64,000 nucleotides of DNA from Schistosoma haematobium. Taxonomy: Eukaryota > Platyhelminthes > Trematoda > Strigeidida > Schistosomatidae. The DNA lies in assembly GCF_000699445.3 (NCBI RefSeq), contig NC_067196.1, forward strand, positions 39,824,616 to 39,888,615, in the 5' to 3' direction. The notes below the pieces were generated by a model that had not been told where the DNA came from, searched no databases, and worked only from the letters and a program-made list of their open reading frames with translations. A program made the translations under genes and the position numbers. Positions 44,245-56,479 of the stretch are shown here, piece by piece; position 1 is the stretch's first letter, and the number at the start of each line of letters is the position of its first letter.

Positions 44245-47200
44245 AGGATATACACTCACCTTCATCCGTTGTCTTCACACCTTTATGGTCAGTCATATCA
44301 GTGTCAACAAAACCAGGACAACACTGTCGAAATGATGAAAACGCGAAGATAAAGTATCAGAATCTAACTGAACAAAACTATCAAATGTTATGTTAAAATT
44401 AAAACCATTCACTTCCAAGCAATCATAAACTCTCAAATCATCACTTTAACAATACCACTCACGAAATTAATTACTATTAGCCTTCGACAAACGAGACAAT
44501 TACATTTCCTAGGCAGTCGCTCAGTGACAACGTAGAACTTCGTACGTACGTACATCAGTTCGAGTTGCCACACCATATTAGCACAGAGATGCAGTTGTCG
44601 ATTCAAATTCCGTAGTGGTAGAGGTAGTAAGAGTATAAGCAGTAATCGGAAAGATTAGGGTTTGGAGATGTTATTTAAAGAGTATAATCCAGTGAAGTAA
44701 AGTTGGAAAGAGAAAAAAAGAGACAAGGAGGAATCAGGAGATTAGAATTTGGAAGAACACAAAGAGTGTATGCACCTGCGCCATTGCAAACGACTTTGAG
44801 CCATGTCATTCGGGGTCTCTAACCATCGGTTGCTATCATCTCGCGGTCCCCAACCAAGTAGTCTACACCTACCGATATATGACTCAGTCTACTTGTCAGT
44901 GACTTCATGGACTTGTGCCATGTTTTGGTCTGGCCGAACCTAGCTTTCTTCCAATCTACTTCTATACAACAAAACATCGCACATCGAGGCAGTCGGTCGT
45001 TCGGCATACGTAACACATGTCCCAGCCATCTCAACTGATGAAGTTTCACTACGGCAGCCCTGACGAACACCACTTGAGGTAATCAATTCTGATGACAGTT
45101 CGCCATAAGCTCTCACTCGACCAGTTGTGCTCGAGTAGAGAGCCTTTACAAGGTTAATGTACTTCTTTGATACTCCTTTCAGTGACAAACACTGCCATAA
45201 AACCTTACGATCAACAGAGTCGAATGCTGCCTTAAGGTCGAGAAATACTACCATTGTGGGGCATCTGAATGTGTGTTATAGAACCTGACGTATTGTGAAT
45301 ACCTGATCTATACAACCACGTCCAGGTCGAAAACCAGCCTGATTTTCTCCAGTCTGTTCTTCACGAGCTTTAGTTAAGCGTCGAAGTATTATTGAAGCTA
45401 ATATTTTAGACACTATATTAGTCAAACTGATTCCTCTGTGATTGTCACAAGAGGACTTTTGTCCTTTCTTATAGACTGGCACAATCAGTGATTGAGACCA
45501 GTCAGATGGGATTACGTCCAGTTCCCAAATTCTATCTAAGACCTCAGTTAATCTCACTGCTAATACTGAACCACCATCCTTAAGAATCTCAGGAGTAAAC
45601 CTGTCAGGTCCTGCTGCTCTTCCTCGCTTCAGATTTCCTGTGGCTTTTCCAACTTCGTAAACAGTTGGACGACCTACATTAACTTGCCATTCAGGTTGAC
45701 TGGAGATCGTGGGAAACCGAAGTGTGGCTGAAGGGCCATCGACCCAATCTCCTGGATCGAGAACTTATATGTCCATCTTTCTCTGAGTGTTTCGCTAACA
45801 GTCGGTTTCCTAATACCGGTTTCCTTAACAAGTCTGAACAATTATCTGCTATTACCTATTGCCGCTGCCTTTTCCATCTCTCTTGCTTTCGCTACCCACC
45901 ACTGTTCACGATCATTGCGTAGACTTCTTGTCAGCTTGCGCTTAAGTCGACTCCGCTTTTCATTATGCTCAGAGCCAGGTGGAATGAGTTTCCGAGCATC
46001 TATCAGTGCGATAGATGCTGCTGAGATCCAGCGACAGTCTTCTATCGAGCCCCTCCATCGGTGGCTGATAGCGATGTGATCTATTTGGGTCCAACGTTGG
46101 GACGAATTAGGGGTCGCCATGTTCAAAGATGTTTTCCTTATGCTTAAGGTTAGTATTTTCAAGAAACTGGCGGCTATCTGAGCATAGCTGCAACAGACGG
46201 TCGCCATTATCTGTTCTTTGAGCCACGATGCTATAAGATCCACCCAGGTGTCTTTCCTTATCGCGTAGTTTACCTACTTCAGCATTAAAGTCACCAGCCA
46301 CTATTACTACATCAGAGCGCCCAGTTTTTCGGAGAAGGTTGGAGAGCTTTCTGTAAAACTCATCTTTTACATCATCTGCGCTGCAGTCAGTGGGAGAATA
46401 GGCAGAGACGACGAAGAGGCAACGACGAGTGTCCCTATCTTTCCGAGTCTTTACTGTTCCGTTTAGTGGTGAGGAGGGTTAGTCATGGAGATAAGAGAGG
46501 TATTCGGAGGTGTAGGAGGGATTTGAATGTGACCAACTTGGTCTCGTGTGCTGTTACGGGTATGAGGGCTGATATCACTTCCCGGCTGCCCACACCGTGG
46601 AAGGGTATTTCTTGAGGAACCTGAAAAGGAAATAGGATAAGTGTTGGTCTTAACGACCTGGGAAGGCAGCATCGCTGTAGTTGCTGGTTGTCTGAGGGAA
46701 ACACCTTACTACTGTCACACCCCTCTACAGTCAGCAGCACGACTTCGCCCTCAAACCTTGAGTTGCTGCTTTTAGTCTTACCGTTCTCCAATCGACCTGC
46801 CTGGCATGGTAGAACCTACAGGAACATACGTTCCAGCCAATGTAGCTCGGTTGGGTCATCACGATAAGCAAGCCCGACCACCGCGTCAAGGTAGCAGCCA
46901 CGGTCGGAACATTTCCTAGGCACCGACCTAACTATTATAACAAATACAAACCAAATAAGAACTTTCGTCTAAATTTGATGGAATAGCTTCACAGTATTTA
47001 GTTAATGTGAGACATTAAAGAGGAAGAATGCATTTGTGAAATCTCAGCGGAAGAATTCCAAGTAAATCCAACGTTTCGCCTGGCAATCTGGTCCAAGCTT
47101 TTTCAAGGAAAATATAATCAAACATCAAAATTATCGAATATAAATAGGTACATGGTTCTCCGGTTTACTGTATACCGAATAAGTCGTCCAATCAACATTT

Positions 47201-50200
47201 ATTTTTATTCATTTATTTCAACACATAAATATTGGTACAAGAAGGCACCAAATATGTATGCGTCACACCATATTTGTGTGTGGGGGCTGTGATACTGTCC
47301 GGGTGCCCAGACCGAAGCAGGTGGTTTTCACACAAGGCCACACCCCGAGCCTTCGACCTAAAGGTCTGATCCACAAGGCAGTGGAGCATCGTGAGGAGAT
47401 GCAGTCCCATGGTAGCCGGTGACCAACGATTGGTTCATATGCCATTTGTTCCTGCAGGATACTGGAGCCCATGTGCACCATTGGTTTGGGATCCGGTTGA
47501 AGCGCCGGACATTCGCTTTTCGTCCTCTCATTTTCGTAAACAACACCCCCGCCACGAGAAGGCAGTGAGTAGGACTTCCCTGGAAGAGGCTATATACGCG
47601 TGGCCGTGTGAGAGCATTTCGAGAGGGAGGGCGGGCCCACTCCACTCTCGGCCATACCAGGGCATTTGGGGGCCCAATCAACATTAACAATGTTTAAAGT
47701 AAGTATTTACATTAGTGTGTAAGAGACATGTGGTGTGAAACGAAGTGTTAAGATAACAGATTGTGTGTATACGTAGGTGAGAAGAAATTTCACTCACTAT
47801 ATATTGTCTTCGGTCGATGAATATTAAGAAAACATATAATTTTTGTATATGATATGAATCGAAAATGTCACAGCATGAATTAAATGATGATAAATAAACA
47901 AGATAAAATAATGAATTCAAAGAGGAAGAATGTATTCGTAATTGAAAGTTTGTGTTATTTTAATGTTCCAGTCAATTGTTTAACATATTCAGATAAGATA
48001 ACTGATTTGAACCGTTAAATGTAATATCTGATAATTAGTTCATACGATATAGATAGAGTGGAATAAGGTTTACTTACTAATTACTAGTTGCCATGGGACA
48101 GCTAGTTGTATTTCATCTCTCTTATTAATACCGTTTGGATTAGCCCATATGTGTAGGGCTTCGGCTGTTAGTCTCTCTTTGTAAGAATTAAAGCCTTTTT
48201 GAAGGGTTCTTGTGCCATTGAAATAAATTGTATGACTCGATTCTATAGTGTAATGCTATCGCTGATTTGTTCTCGGGTTTCCTTACCCTAACTGAAGATT
48301 TAGGAATGTGCTTTAAGCATAGTTTGTGTTCCTTCATTCTCACATTCAGTTGCCTTGATGTTCCACCTATATATGTGGCATTACAGTCACTATATTTGAT
48401 TTCATAAACACAATTCTGTTGTTTCTCCTTATGTATTGAATCTTTGATTCTTACTAGTTTTGATCTTAGAGTATTGTTTGTTCGAAAGAATGTTCTTATA
48501 TTTTGAAAAGTTAGAATCCTTCTGATCTCTTCTGAAATATCTTTACGATATGGGATCACAACTGTATTAATCCATTCTTTCTGCTTAACTCTTTTTTTAA
48601 TATCGTTTTGTCCTTCATTCTTAGTTATTCTTTTAATAAAATCCTTCGGATAATCATTCATCATTGAAGTGGATATAATTAAATTCATTTCCACTTCTAT
48701 ATCATTTGGTTCAGTGACAAGATTTTTAACTCTGGTGATCAAATTTTTGGCTACTGTTACTTTGGTAGAGTGTGGATAATAAAGCAGTATGATGAGTGAC
48801 AGTGGTCTTGAGTGCTGTTAGAGGTACCACCATCGAATTAACTACTTCTATTAATCCGGTATTCATCTTGCTGTGCTAATGTGGTATGGCAACTTGGACC
48901 GATGCATATATGTGCATGGTCCCACGTTGTAGCTGATTGACTGACTGTAATGAGTGACATTCTTGATATGGCTTCATATAGTATAGAACACTATTTCAAC
49001 AATCCTTGTCTGTCGTAGTGGTCAGAATCACGTTTAAATTTGGAAACTGATGACAAGAACCATGGATTATCTACTCAACATCAACTATTGTAAACACTAC
49101 TCATATTTACTTTGTATAAATATATATGAGGACTAGTACGATGTGCACAGAAATAAACACGAATCATCACAATATTGACAAAACAAACTAACCGAATTTA
49201 TCACAACCCCTCTTGGATCATCTTTCAGCATATCACCGAAAATAAACGAAGCCTTTGTAAGACCCATTTTGGATACTCCATAGGCATTTGAAGGCCAACC
49301 TTTCTCAGAATAAGTGCCATCCTCAGCAGATCTAATGATATATTTTACAAGGAAATAGTTGCTCAATAAATAAAGTAGAAAGCAAATACTATTTTAAGTC
49401 TCGTCTATACAGTGATGTTTCGGAATAGTGGTGCCAATCATTTGCAAGTGTAAATATATTTAAGAATTAGAATAATGAAGATGGCTGCTTCTAAGTACAG
49501 ATCAGAAGCTACATACATAGACTGCCGTAAACAGAAGTTTACACTTTTTAGTCCGTGAAGTGGTGATATAGTTAAGAAATGCTCGGTTTTTGAACTCTGT
49601 ATTACGGATCCAAATCAAGCTTCGGTCATTTCCGACTATTTAGCCGAGTAATATCACAAAAATGTGTAGTTTGAAGTAAAGCACATATATCTATATCCAA
49701 TAGAAAAAAGCAAACATGAAAAGATCTCCCATTTACAAAGTAAGCCTATGCGACTGGTGGACAGCTGCACTTACCTACACTTTGCAACTCTTTGGGAAAA
49801 TCATGCCCCAGGTTCTTACAGAGCTAAAATACAAAATACAGGTTTTCCATCAATCCACATATATTAAGTGAACCTGGCTTTATCCAAACGATTGAGTTCT
49901 TTCGAAAATATACATTAAATGAAATGAGGCTTAGATAATTTGACACTGGAATACAATGAATCTTATATCCTCAAAGTTCATCGATTGAAATCCTGTGGTA
50001 TTTCGTAGTATGTTAAAAAATATATACACCTTACAGACCAATTTTTCGAATGAGCCGAGTAGAGTACTACGCGGAAACACTAGTCGCCTAGAGTAACCTA
50101 CATTCTGCCTGAACATTTAAGCAGCAAGCAGTTAGAATCACCCTACAGTCTATTCACAACATATTTTGTTGATTCTACTATGTATATATTCTAGGACAAC

Positions 50201-51647
50201 AAAGACCATCTAGCTTGGCGATATTAGTCATTAAAGAGGAGTACCTTACAGCAGGTAGACCTTATTATATTTAACAGCATAATTTAATTCTAAAAACTGA
50301 TGCGTTAACCATTGCTAAAAGTACATCTGTGGTGTGGTAAGGACTTGAGAATGAATTATCTAAAGCAATATAATTCGATTATTTAGGCAAACTATGTTGA
50401 TAAATGACCAGCTTGACCATTAGTCCAAGAAACTCGAGCCGACTGGAAACACTGGATGCAGCCTGGATAGACCTGTGTTAACATCACTGATTGTGAAGCT
50501 AGGAAGCGGGCGAATGAGTCCACCAAGGAGCATCAGTCGCCCCTTCGATTACAGGCACGCCATGTTGATCATTCCCACGTAGCAAGAAACCTAGGTCCAG
50601 GGTTTCCTGTCGACCACCTCCAAATACCACATTACACCTCAATATAGTTCAAGCAATGTAGATTTGTCTAGACTAGTAAGTAAACTGTGACTTGACCAAT
50701 AAAATTTGATCAGCAGAAAGAAGGATTTAACATATTTGGGACCAGTCACTACTAACCCAATCTCCCAATTTCGGGGAAAATTTGACCCATTTTGGGGAAG
50801 CGGCTACAGAAAATTTTGAGGAAATGGCGCTTAAACCCTAAAAGTTTCCCAGATCTGGGGAAAATCCACAATACTTCCCATAAACCCTGGAGAATTCCCC
50901 AAACTTGGGGGGTTGGGCAGTGTTGAATTAACTGAAACATACTTTTTGAAATCATACGTTACATGCAGTGTAGCAAAAAAACCAGTTGCATTACTGAACT
51001 AGAATGTTTAATTTGAGATGTATTTCAGTAAAGATATACCTTACAAACTCCACCATAAGTTTTTTCAACTCCGAAAGGTTCATAGGGCCAACAAATTTTT
51101 CGTAAAGATCACTACTGAGTTTCTTTAACATGAACAGAGAGAGAGTAGCAGAGATATTAACGACTCTAAAGAGTATGAACTGGTCCTAATAGAGTACCTG
51201 GCATTTTCAGCTAGTAAAGGAATGAACTCTTCCGTGAAATCGACAGTTGAAGTAAAGTTGGTGTTCACCAAACTACGTGCTTGATTGCCAAATGAAACCA
51301 AACAGTTAGCCTACGGAAATATATTAAAGTAATAAAACGACTTTGTGGGCAATTCCAGCATTATTAACTGCAACGTTGATTCCATTGGGATAGTTTCTCT
51401 CTACAAATGTTAGGAACGCTTTTCGACTATCTCGATCCGTTATATCTAGCTGATGGAATTTAACATCCAGGCCCTTGTTATTGAGCTTTTTAACAGCTTC
51501 CTGACCAAGTCCAATATTACGAGCTGCTAAGTTATTAGTTGATATACGGTCACCTGTTAGACACACATCCCATTCTCCTGTAGGGCGGTATAATTTCAAA
51601 AGTTTTTCAACGATACTAAACCCGATACCTTTATTTGACCCAGTTAC
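44005..51647 (-). CDS. CBR1: CBR1-like carbonyl reductase (SDR), gene 2, exons 2-7, catalytic Ser replaced
   Basis: Exons: 51647-51342, 51310-51198, 51165-51040, 49331-49193, 44323-44260 and 44105-44005, each the same length as in gene 1, with GT-AG junctions and an intact frame. TGSNKGIG, NNAG, VNTNF, YGVSK and CCPGF are kept, but the NVSS motif reads NISA: the codon at 51149-51147 is GCT where gene 1 has TCT. Loss of the SDR catalytic serine should lower or abolish reductase activity, so it may be a binding-only paralogue or early in decay. Intron 5 has grown to about 4.9 kb through an SR2 copy, a retroposon and a Penelope relic; intron 6 is only 154 bases and holds a TA microsatellite. The first exon was not found. 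Confidence 0.87.
44184..44242. repeat. (TA)n microsatellite in intron 6 of SDR gene 2
   Basis: About 29 TA units, 17 bases from the exon 6 donor. Gene 1 has a short TATATATATA remnant at the same place. Confidence 0.95.
44516..46908 (-). mobile_element. Internally deleted SR2-like copy in SDR gene 2 intron
   Basis: Both ends match the full-length SR2 copy at 8039-11965, but the length is 2.39 kb. Four internal gaps account for the difference; in full-copy coordinates they are roughly 8288-8474, 8661-9057, 9494-9772 and 10768-11427. The last gap joins SGVRQGC directly to LHQLRWLGH and so removes the YADD catalytic block. A 14-base target duplication ACATTTCCTAGGCA flanks it (44502-44515 and 46909-46922). 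Confidence 0.87.
47200..47673 (-). mobile_element. Retroposon copy S2 with target duplication
   Basis: 474 bases, flanked by CCAATCAACATT at 47188-47199 and 47674-47685. On the minus strand its 3' end is GTACCAATATTTATGTGTTG followed by AAATAAATGAATAAAAATA, a short A/T-repeat tail. The structure (direct repeats, A-rich tail, no ORF of note) fits a SINE or a 5'-truncated LINE. I could not name the family. Confidence 0.78.
48075..48810 (-). pseudogene. Penelope-like C-terminal relic in SDR gene 2 intron
   Basis: 48742-48188 encodes WINTVVIPYRKDISEEIRRI and VYEIKYSDCNATYIGGTSRQ with LNVRMKEHK, the linker and GIY-YIG domain; before it, HSTKVTVAKNL, and after a frameshift, GFNSYKERLTAEALHIWAN. 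The RT core is absent. Confidence 0.8.
48868..48948 (+). mobile_element. Solo 3' end of an SR2-like element
   Basis: GTGCTAATGTGGTATGGCAA and the GTAGCTGATTGACTGACTG tail match the 3' terminus of SR2-type elements. Only about 80 bases are present, a typical severe 5' truncation. Confidence 0.6.
50425..50740 (+). repeat. Dispersed hammerhead-bearing repeat, copy D
   Basis: CACCAAGGAGCATCAGTCGC, AAGAAACCTAGGTCCAGGGT and TTTCCTGTCGACCACCTCC match the other copies; the CTGATGA box is mutated to TTGATCA. Followed by a segment like the AATTCTGTTGATCA end (AAAATTTGATCAGCAG). Confidence 0.65.
50750..50935. repeat. Degenerate GGGGAA-rich tandem-like tract
   Basis: Motifs TTTCGGGGAAAATTT, TTTTGGGGAAGC, TCTGGGGAAAATCC and CTTGGGGGGTTGGG recur at irregular 30-60 base spacing on the plus strand, with CCCCA on the other. 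Confidence 0.5.
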
Positions 51648-51659
51648 CTAAATTAATTA

Positions 51660-54470
51660 AATATAACCTCCTTAGTGTTATAAAACTCATCAAACAAATG
51701 CCAGTTTCATGTCGATAAGATACGGCCAACCAACCAGCGACTGCTCAAATGGCCTTCAGTTACATTTTGGAAAGGACAAGAAACTGGGTGGGTATGCGTT
51801 ACAATTAACTCCTGGTGTTTCCGCGGCATTTAGGTGTTATCGTGGTATTTCTTAAAATCGTTAGAAATAGACAGTTACGAAGGTTTACTTACCAGGAGTT
51901 CATTTTTCATAAACACTTCTCAGTACTTAATGGTGGAATGATCATTCCATCATTTAATACGGTCGACCGTATTATCATTGAGATGATTTCTTGATGGATA
52001 ACAACTGGGATTTTGTATTCATGCGGAACGTTCTTGTTTTTGAAGTCTCTAACCTAATTTGTCATCGATATACGATATGAAACACGACTTCACCGTCGAG
52101 CTGATACTTATAATAGTGACAAAATTGATGGACGACATGGAGTCTTAAATGAATATAATTGTGCTTCTGCTATCCACAGCCACAGAAAACCTACATTACT
52201 ACCAGAATCGCTTATGCCATGAAGTAAATTCTTGATAGTCGAAGCTGAGTCGTATGTGAGTAACTTTTGGCTTCATTCAGACGCATATGTGTTTAAACGA
52301 ATTCCAGATTTCATGTGACCTAAAAGTGCATTATATACCCAGAATCTAAGTTTGTCAGTACGTAAACTGGTAATGAAGACAAATTCAAGGCTACGTTCGC
52401 AGATTATCGGGCAGATCATCAGTCCCTATCAAGGCCAAGGACGACCAACTCTCATCAGTCAGTCGTACGCCATGAACTGGCCCATGAGATGTTGGTCACA
52501 CTTCAGCTTGTACCTATTCTAATATATTTCTGTACTAACGCCCTTTGTGTTATACGGTATTCAAAGCAGCAATAGTACCTTGATACGACGGAGGAGTAAA
52601 CCACGTTAAGCGCTGGCTGCGAGGTGTGACTTCGAAGTTAGCTGCTGGTCTCAGCATTCCCGTCTAACTCAAGTAAGCCCTCGATCATTCGATATAGATC
52701 ATCTACGTTAATGACCTACAATCGACCCAAATCGAGCTAGAGAATAACGGAATAAAATGATTCAAACACGAGAATGAAGTTTGAATACATACATTTCGTA
52801 CACTCATTGATCTGAACGGACAATCAGGGAAACGAAGTGGAGGAAGTAAAGGGGAGAGAGCGTAGTGAAACAAAATGATGAGCAGTGGAGGTGAGTGAGC
52901 CAAATCAATTAAATCAAGCGTGACTATGGTGTTTGTATGAGCTCTAGATTCCTTTGTACTTAATTGTCCGCTTGATTTCTAATTCTAAATACAATACGTT
53001 CGTTCGTGCTTACCTAGCTCTATTCGGCTGAAATTCCAATTTCAAGGATCCCTGTTCGCATAATAATTCAACTATGTTTAAATATGTCAGTGACTTGATA
53101 TTTATGGTCAGAATAAAAATAAATTGCAGACACGTGCTGAATAGAGAAGGCATTTAACACACATACGACCATTTAAAAAGCATACAGAATTGATCAGCCA
53201 ATAAGTGATAAGGCAAAATTGTGGCTTAACAATAATGAGTAGGTTTACCTGTTCAGAAGCTAGAATAACTCATGTGGGTTTGGCATAGTACCGGCCATTA
53301 CAAAGTCCACGTGTAGGAAGTAGCACAATAATTTCAAAAAACATTTCGAAAATGACACTGAAAAGTATGTGTATATCGTTAACAATAGGTAGCGAAAAAT
53401 CATGCGTAAAGAAATAATAAGACTTTATTTATCCTGAAGAACAAAGATACCCCAATAAATAATCCGATTCAGGATTCTTAAAAAGTATACATTTATTATA
53501 TCAAAGGTGCTAGAGTATTAGCAACAGATTCCCGGTCTTGTCACTCCAGTCCAAATATTATAATTATTCACAAACAGTTTTTTGGTAAATTGGTGTTGTG
53601 AAGAAGCCCTTTTGACTCTCTTCAGCAATGCAGTTCTACTCAAGTTCCAATAATGTTTGCATGATATTCGTTGTATTTAAATGAGCCTAGACGAATATTG
53701 AGTTGACTCTGGAGAAAGACGAGAGAAAAATTAAGGAAAGAAACATGAAATCTGTAAGTAATTTATCATGTTATTGAAAACATAAGAAGAATAAACGGTA
53801 ATGTGTGTATTACCGAATGAACAAAAATAAATAAATAAACAGTAAGATCTTACGGTAGGATAAGTTTGTACAGTAATGATTTAGAATGATTGCAAGGAAT
53901 AATCGTTAAATATACACTTATATGGGTCATACATGCGTGATGAACATAAAATGAATATGAAAGGTTAATTTTTTTAAGCGTAACACAAGATATTGTGTAG
54001 AAGGGAAAGAGAGAAAAAGAAGAGGAAGAACAAAAGGGGAAAAGAATAGCGAATGTTTCAGGAGGAACAGTCATGATAACAACAATAATGATAATAATTG
54101 TAATGACAAATATGAATATGTGCGGATCTCGAATATTAGGTGAAAGGATGGAAAACAAAATAAAATAAACGAGCAATATTTCAAAGGTCCTACTCTTTTT
54201 TTCAACCAATTACAGAGATATTGGACCTTGTTTGTATCAATCGTTGGTATACACACTAATATCTATTAGGTGGCACAAATCACTTCAAAGAGATAGTCAT
54301 CAAGTGAACTTCTGGATCGAGCTATTGTTTCAGTGCAACGGAAGTTTTCTGGGAATCTGTTTCACACGGCTGAATAGCGAATAACAAAGAAAGTCTAATT
54401 TAAGTTTGTTCAGGTTCTCAGAGTTGGTAAAATACTTTCTTTATTACACATGTCGTGGGGTGATATCATA
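51660..54470. other. Upstream of SDR gene 2, no gene recognised
   Basis: First 100 bases resemble the matching intron of gene 1 (CCAGTTTCATG). The first exon of gene 2 is expected somewhere here but was not found. Confidence 0.45.
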
Positions 54471-54479
54471 AAGTACAAA

Positions 54480-56200
54480 GGGATGGATGTCATTTATAAG
54501 CTGGTAGATAAAGACAAGGTTTAGTTTAACAAGCTTGATCCAGAAAGGCCCTTACCGGAGCTGTTGACATCTTCGGATTTGAGCTAGGATAAAAGTGGGT
54601 TCCGTATGCCAAATGAAGAAAGTTTTAAAGGAAAAAGGTTGTATGAGAAACCGTCAAAGGCCTTATTGAAATCAAAGTACATATTTACCACTGGTTGACC
54701 AACAACTTTTCTCTAGGTGATTTGATCACGAAATTTCAAGTGCTATGTGGAGTGTGAGCGTTTGCTCATAAACCCATGTTGGGATAGACTAATCAGGCTA
54801 GCCAAAAGTAAAAATGATAATAACTGTTTGTGGATGACTTTTTCCATGGTTCTTGATAGCACAGACGTCACGTTAATGGGCCTATAGTTAGTAATATCAC
54901 TACGTGACCCTGTTTTGAATCTAGAGGTGTTAAGATATGTTTATCGCGCAGATGGATAGGCTCTATGTTTTATAGATAAGTTGAACAGTTTTAAGTAGAA
55001 TAGTGAAAATTCACTGCTGTATTTCGCGAAAGATGCAGGAATCCCATCATTGCCACTGTTATTAGACATTTTCAGGGTATTTATGGCCTGCTTGGTATTG
55101 ATGGCTGTGAAATCGACTGTAGACAGATGTTTAGATGTCAATATTGGAAGCCTATTGATAGGCGTTAAGGTTTTTGTGTTGTAGCCTCTTCGATGAATTG
55201 CTTACAAATAGTAACAAGGCCGTATAAAATGCTATCGTCAATTATGAAGAATCTGGTTGTGTCAAGATAATCCGATTTCACGCGTGATTTGGAAAGCCGG
55301 GGTATTAAAAAGTCTGTGTTTTTACTACCTTAAACTTTATTCTCTATAATCGTGAGATACTACTGTTGAGATGAATCATTTCTGTCAACCAAGTTAGGTA
55401 TGCTCTGTAGAGCACATACTTCATTATGCTTGTGATAGCGGTGCTTCAATTTTCTCAACTTTCTCTTACAGGTCTTAAAAGTATTCCGGTCCCTATTAAC
55501 TTAAAAATCATGTGTCCGATGAATGGAACAGTGTAACCAAGGCAATACGTCAGATTACTGTAGAAGTAGGAAAACGCAGTGCCGATATCATTTGTTATGA
55601 AATAAGATCCTCATGATCAGCATAGAAAAAAGGTTCAATTGCGCTTCTAAGTTTGTTGGTCAAACTGCCTGCTCTGGTACATTGTTCCAGGTTTAGAGTT
55701 CAATGGTGTGGTGTTTGAAGAATAAATAAAGCTCAATACGACTCCATGATCACCCATAGAAACTTCATGACTGACGTGTCATGAGACAGAATCGATGTTG
55801 ATTGTAAATATTAACCAAGTATATTGTCCCTCCTAGTCGGCTTTCGGACTTCTTAGATCCATCGACAAAGTTCTGTGGCTACAACAGGCTTGTTATATCT
55901 ATCTAGTGGCCAAGTCGATATCCATATAATGTTCAGCGGATTTAAACCACCTCCGATGATCTTAAACGTATGTGGTTGGGGGAAAATATGTTAGTTAACA
56001 AGTTAGTATCAGTATACATACATCCAATCAGTAGATATTTTTGCGGTCCACAATCTACGGTAATCCAAGTGGAGTCATCTATAGCATCAATATATTTGAA
56101 ACGACCGAACTGCCAGTATTCTGTTTGAACGCAGGACTGAAGAACACAAACCCACTAGAATAGGCCAGACTAAGTTCTTCTGAATAGCTTACAAAGCGTT
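54480..56200 (-). pseudogene. CR1/jockey-like LINE relic
   Basis: Minus strand: endonuclease-like FKYIDAIDDSTWITVDC, PQNFVDGSKKSE and RLGGTIYLVNIYNQHR around 56100-55790; the pre-RT helix AINTLKMSNNSGNDGIPASF near 55105-55045; then TNYRPINVTSVLSRTMEKVI, SQHGFMSKRSH and MYFDFNKAFDGF at 54890-54660. Many stops and shifts. The class differs from the RTE copies elsewhere. Confidence 0.65.
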
Positions 56201-56225
56201 TTTGAGACACTCGTATTAAATTATA

Positions 56226-56470
56226 TCAAAGCACAAACTCCGTGCTCAATTTAAACGCTTCGTAAGTCATACAGAAGAACGTAGCCTGGCCAATTCTAAT
56301 GAATTTTGGCTCGTCAGTTCCGCGTTCAAACCGATTACTGGCAGTTCGATCCTTACAGTTCTCAAACGGTACAGCCTGTGCTATCCAGTCAGAAGTTTCT
56401 CTAACGCAAAGTAACGTGCTGATAATCAATAAAAATATTCCCAACAAAATGGGATCAAATATCTATCTTC
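56226..56470 (-). other. Open segment with signal-peptide-like start, unassigned
   Basis: Minus-strand frame reads ILLGIFLLIISTLLCV, a hydrophobic stretch, then 55 residues with two cysteines, ending at a stop at 56226. No ATG opens the frame, so it would need an upstream exon. It may be the end of the neighbouring LINE rather than a gene. Confidence 0.25.
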
Positions 56471-56479
56471 AGAGATTCC

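Noticed and set aside
44155..44352. Frame with alternating Tyr-Ile
   Set aside because: Translation of the TA microsatellite next to an SDR exon on the other strand.
44516..46908. SR2 internal deletions as spliced-out introns of a retrotransposed RNA
   Set aside because: The missing blocks do not have consistent GT and AG ends in the full-length copy; short microhomology fits better.
53850..54209. Minus-strand frame of 119 codons rich in Ile, Phe and Ser
   Set aside because: Derived from an A/G-rich low-complexity stretch; looks like chance.
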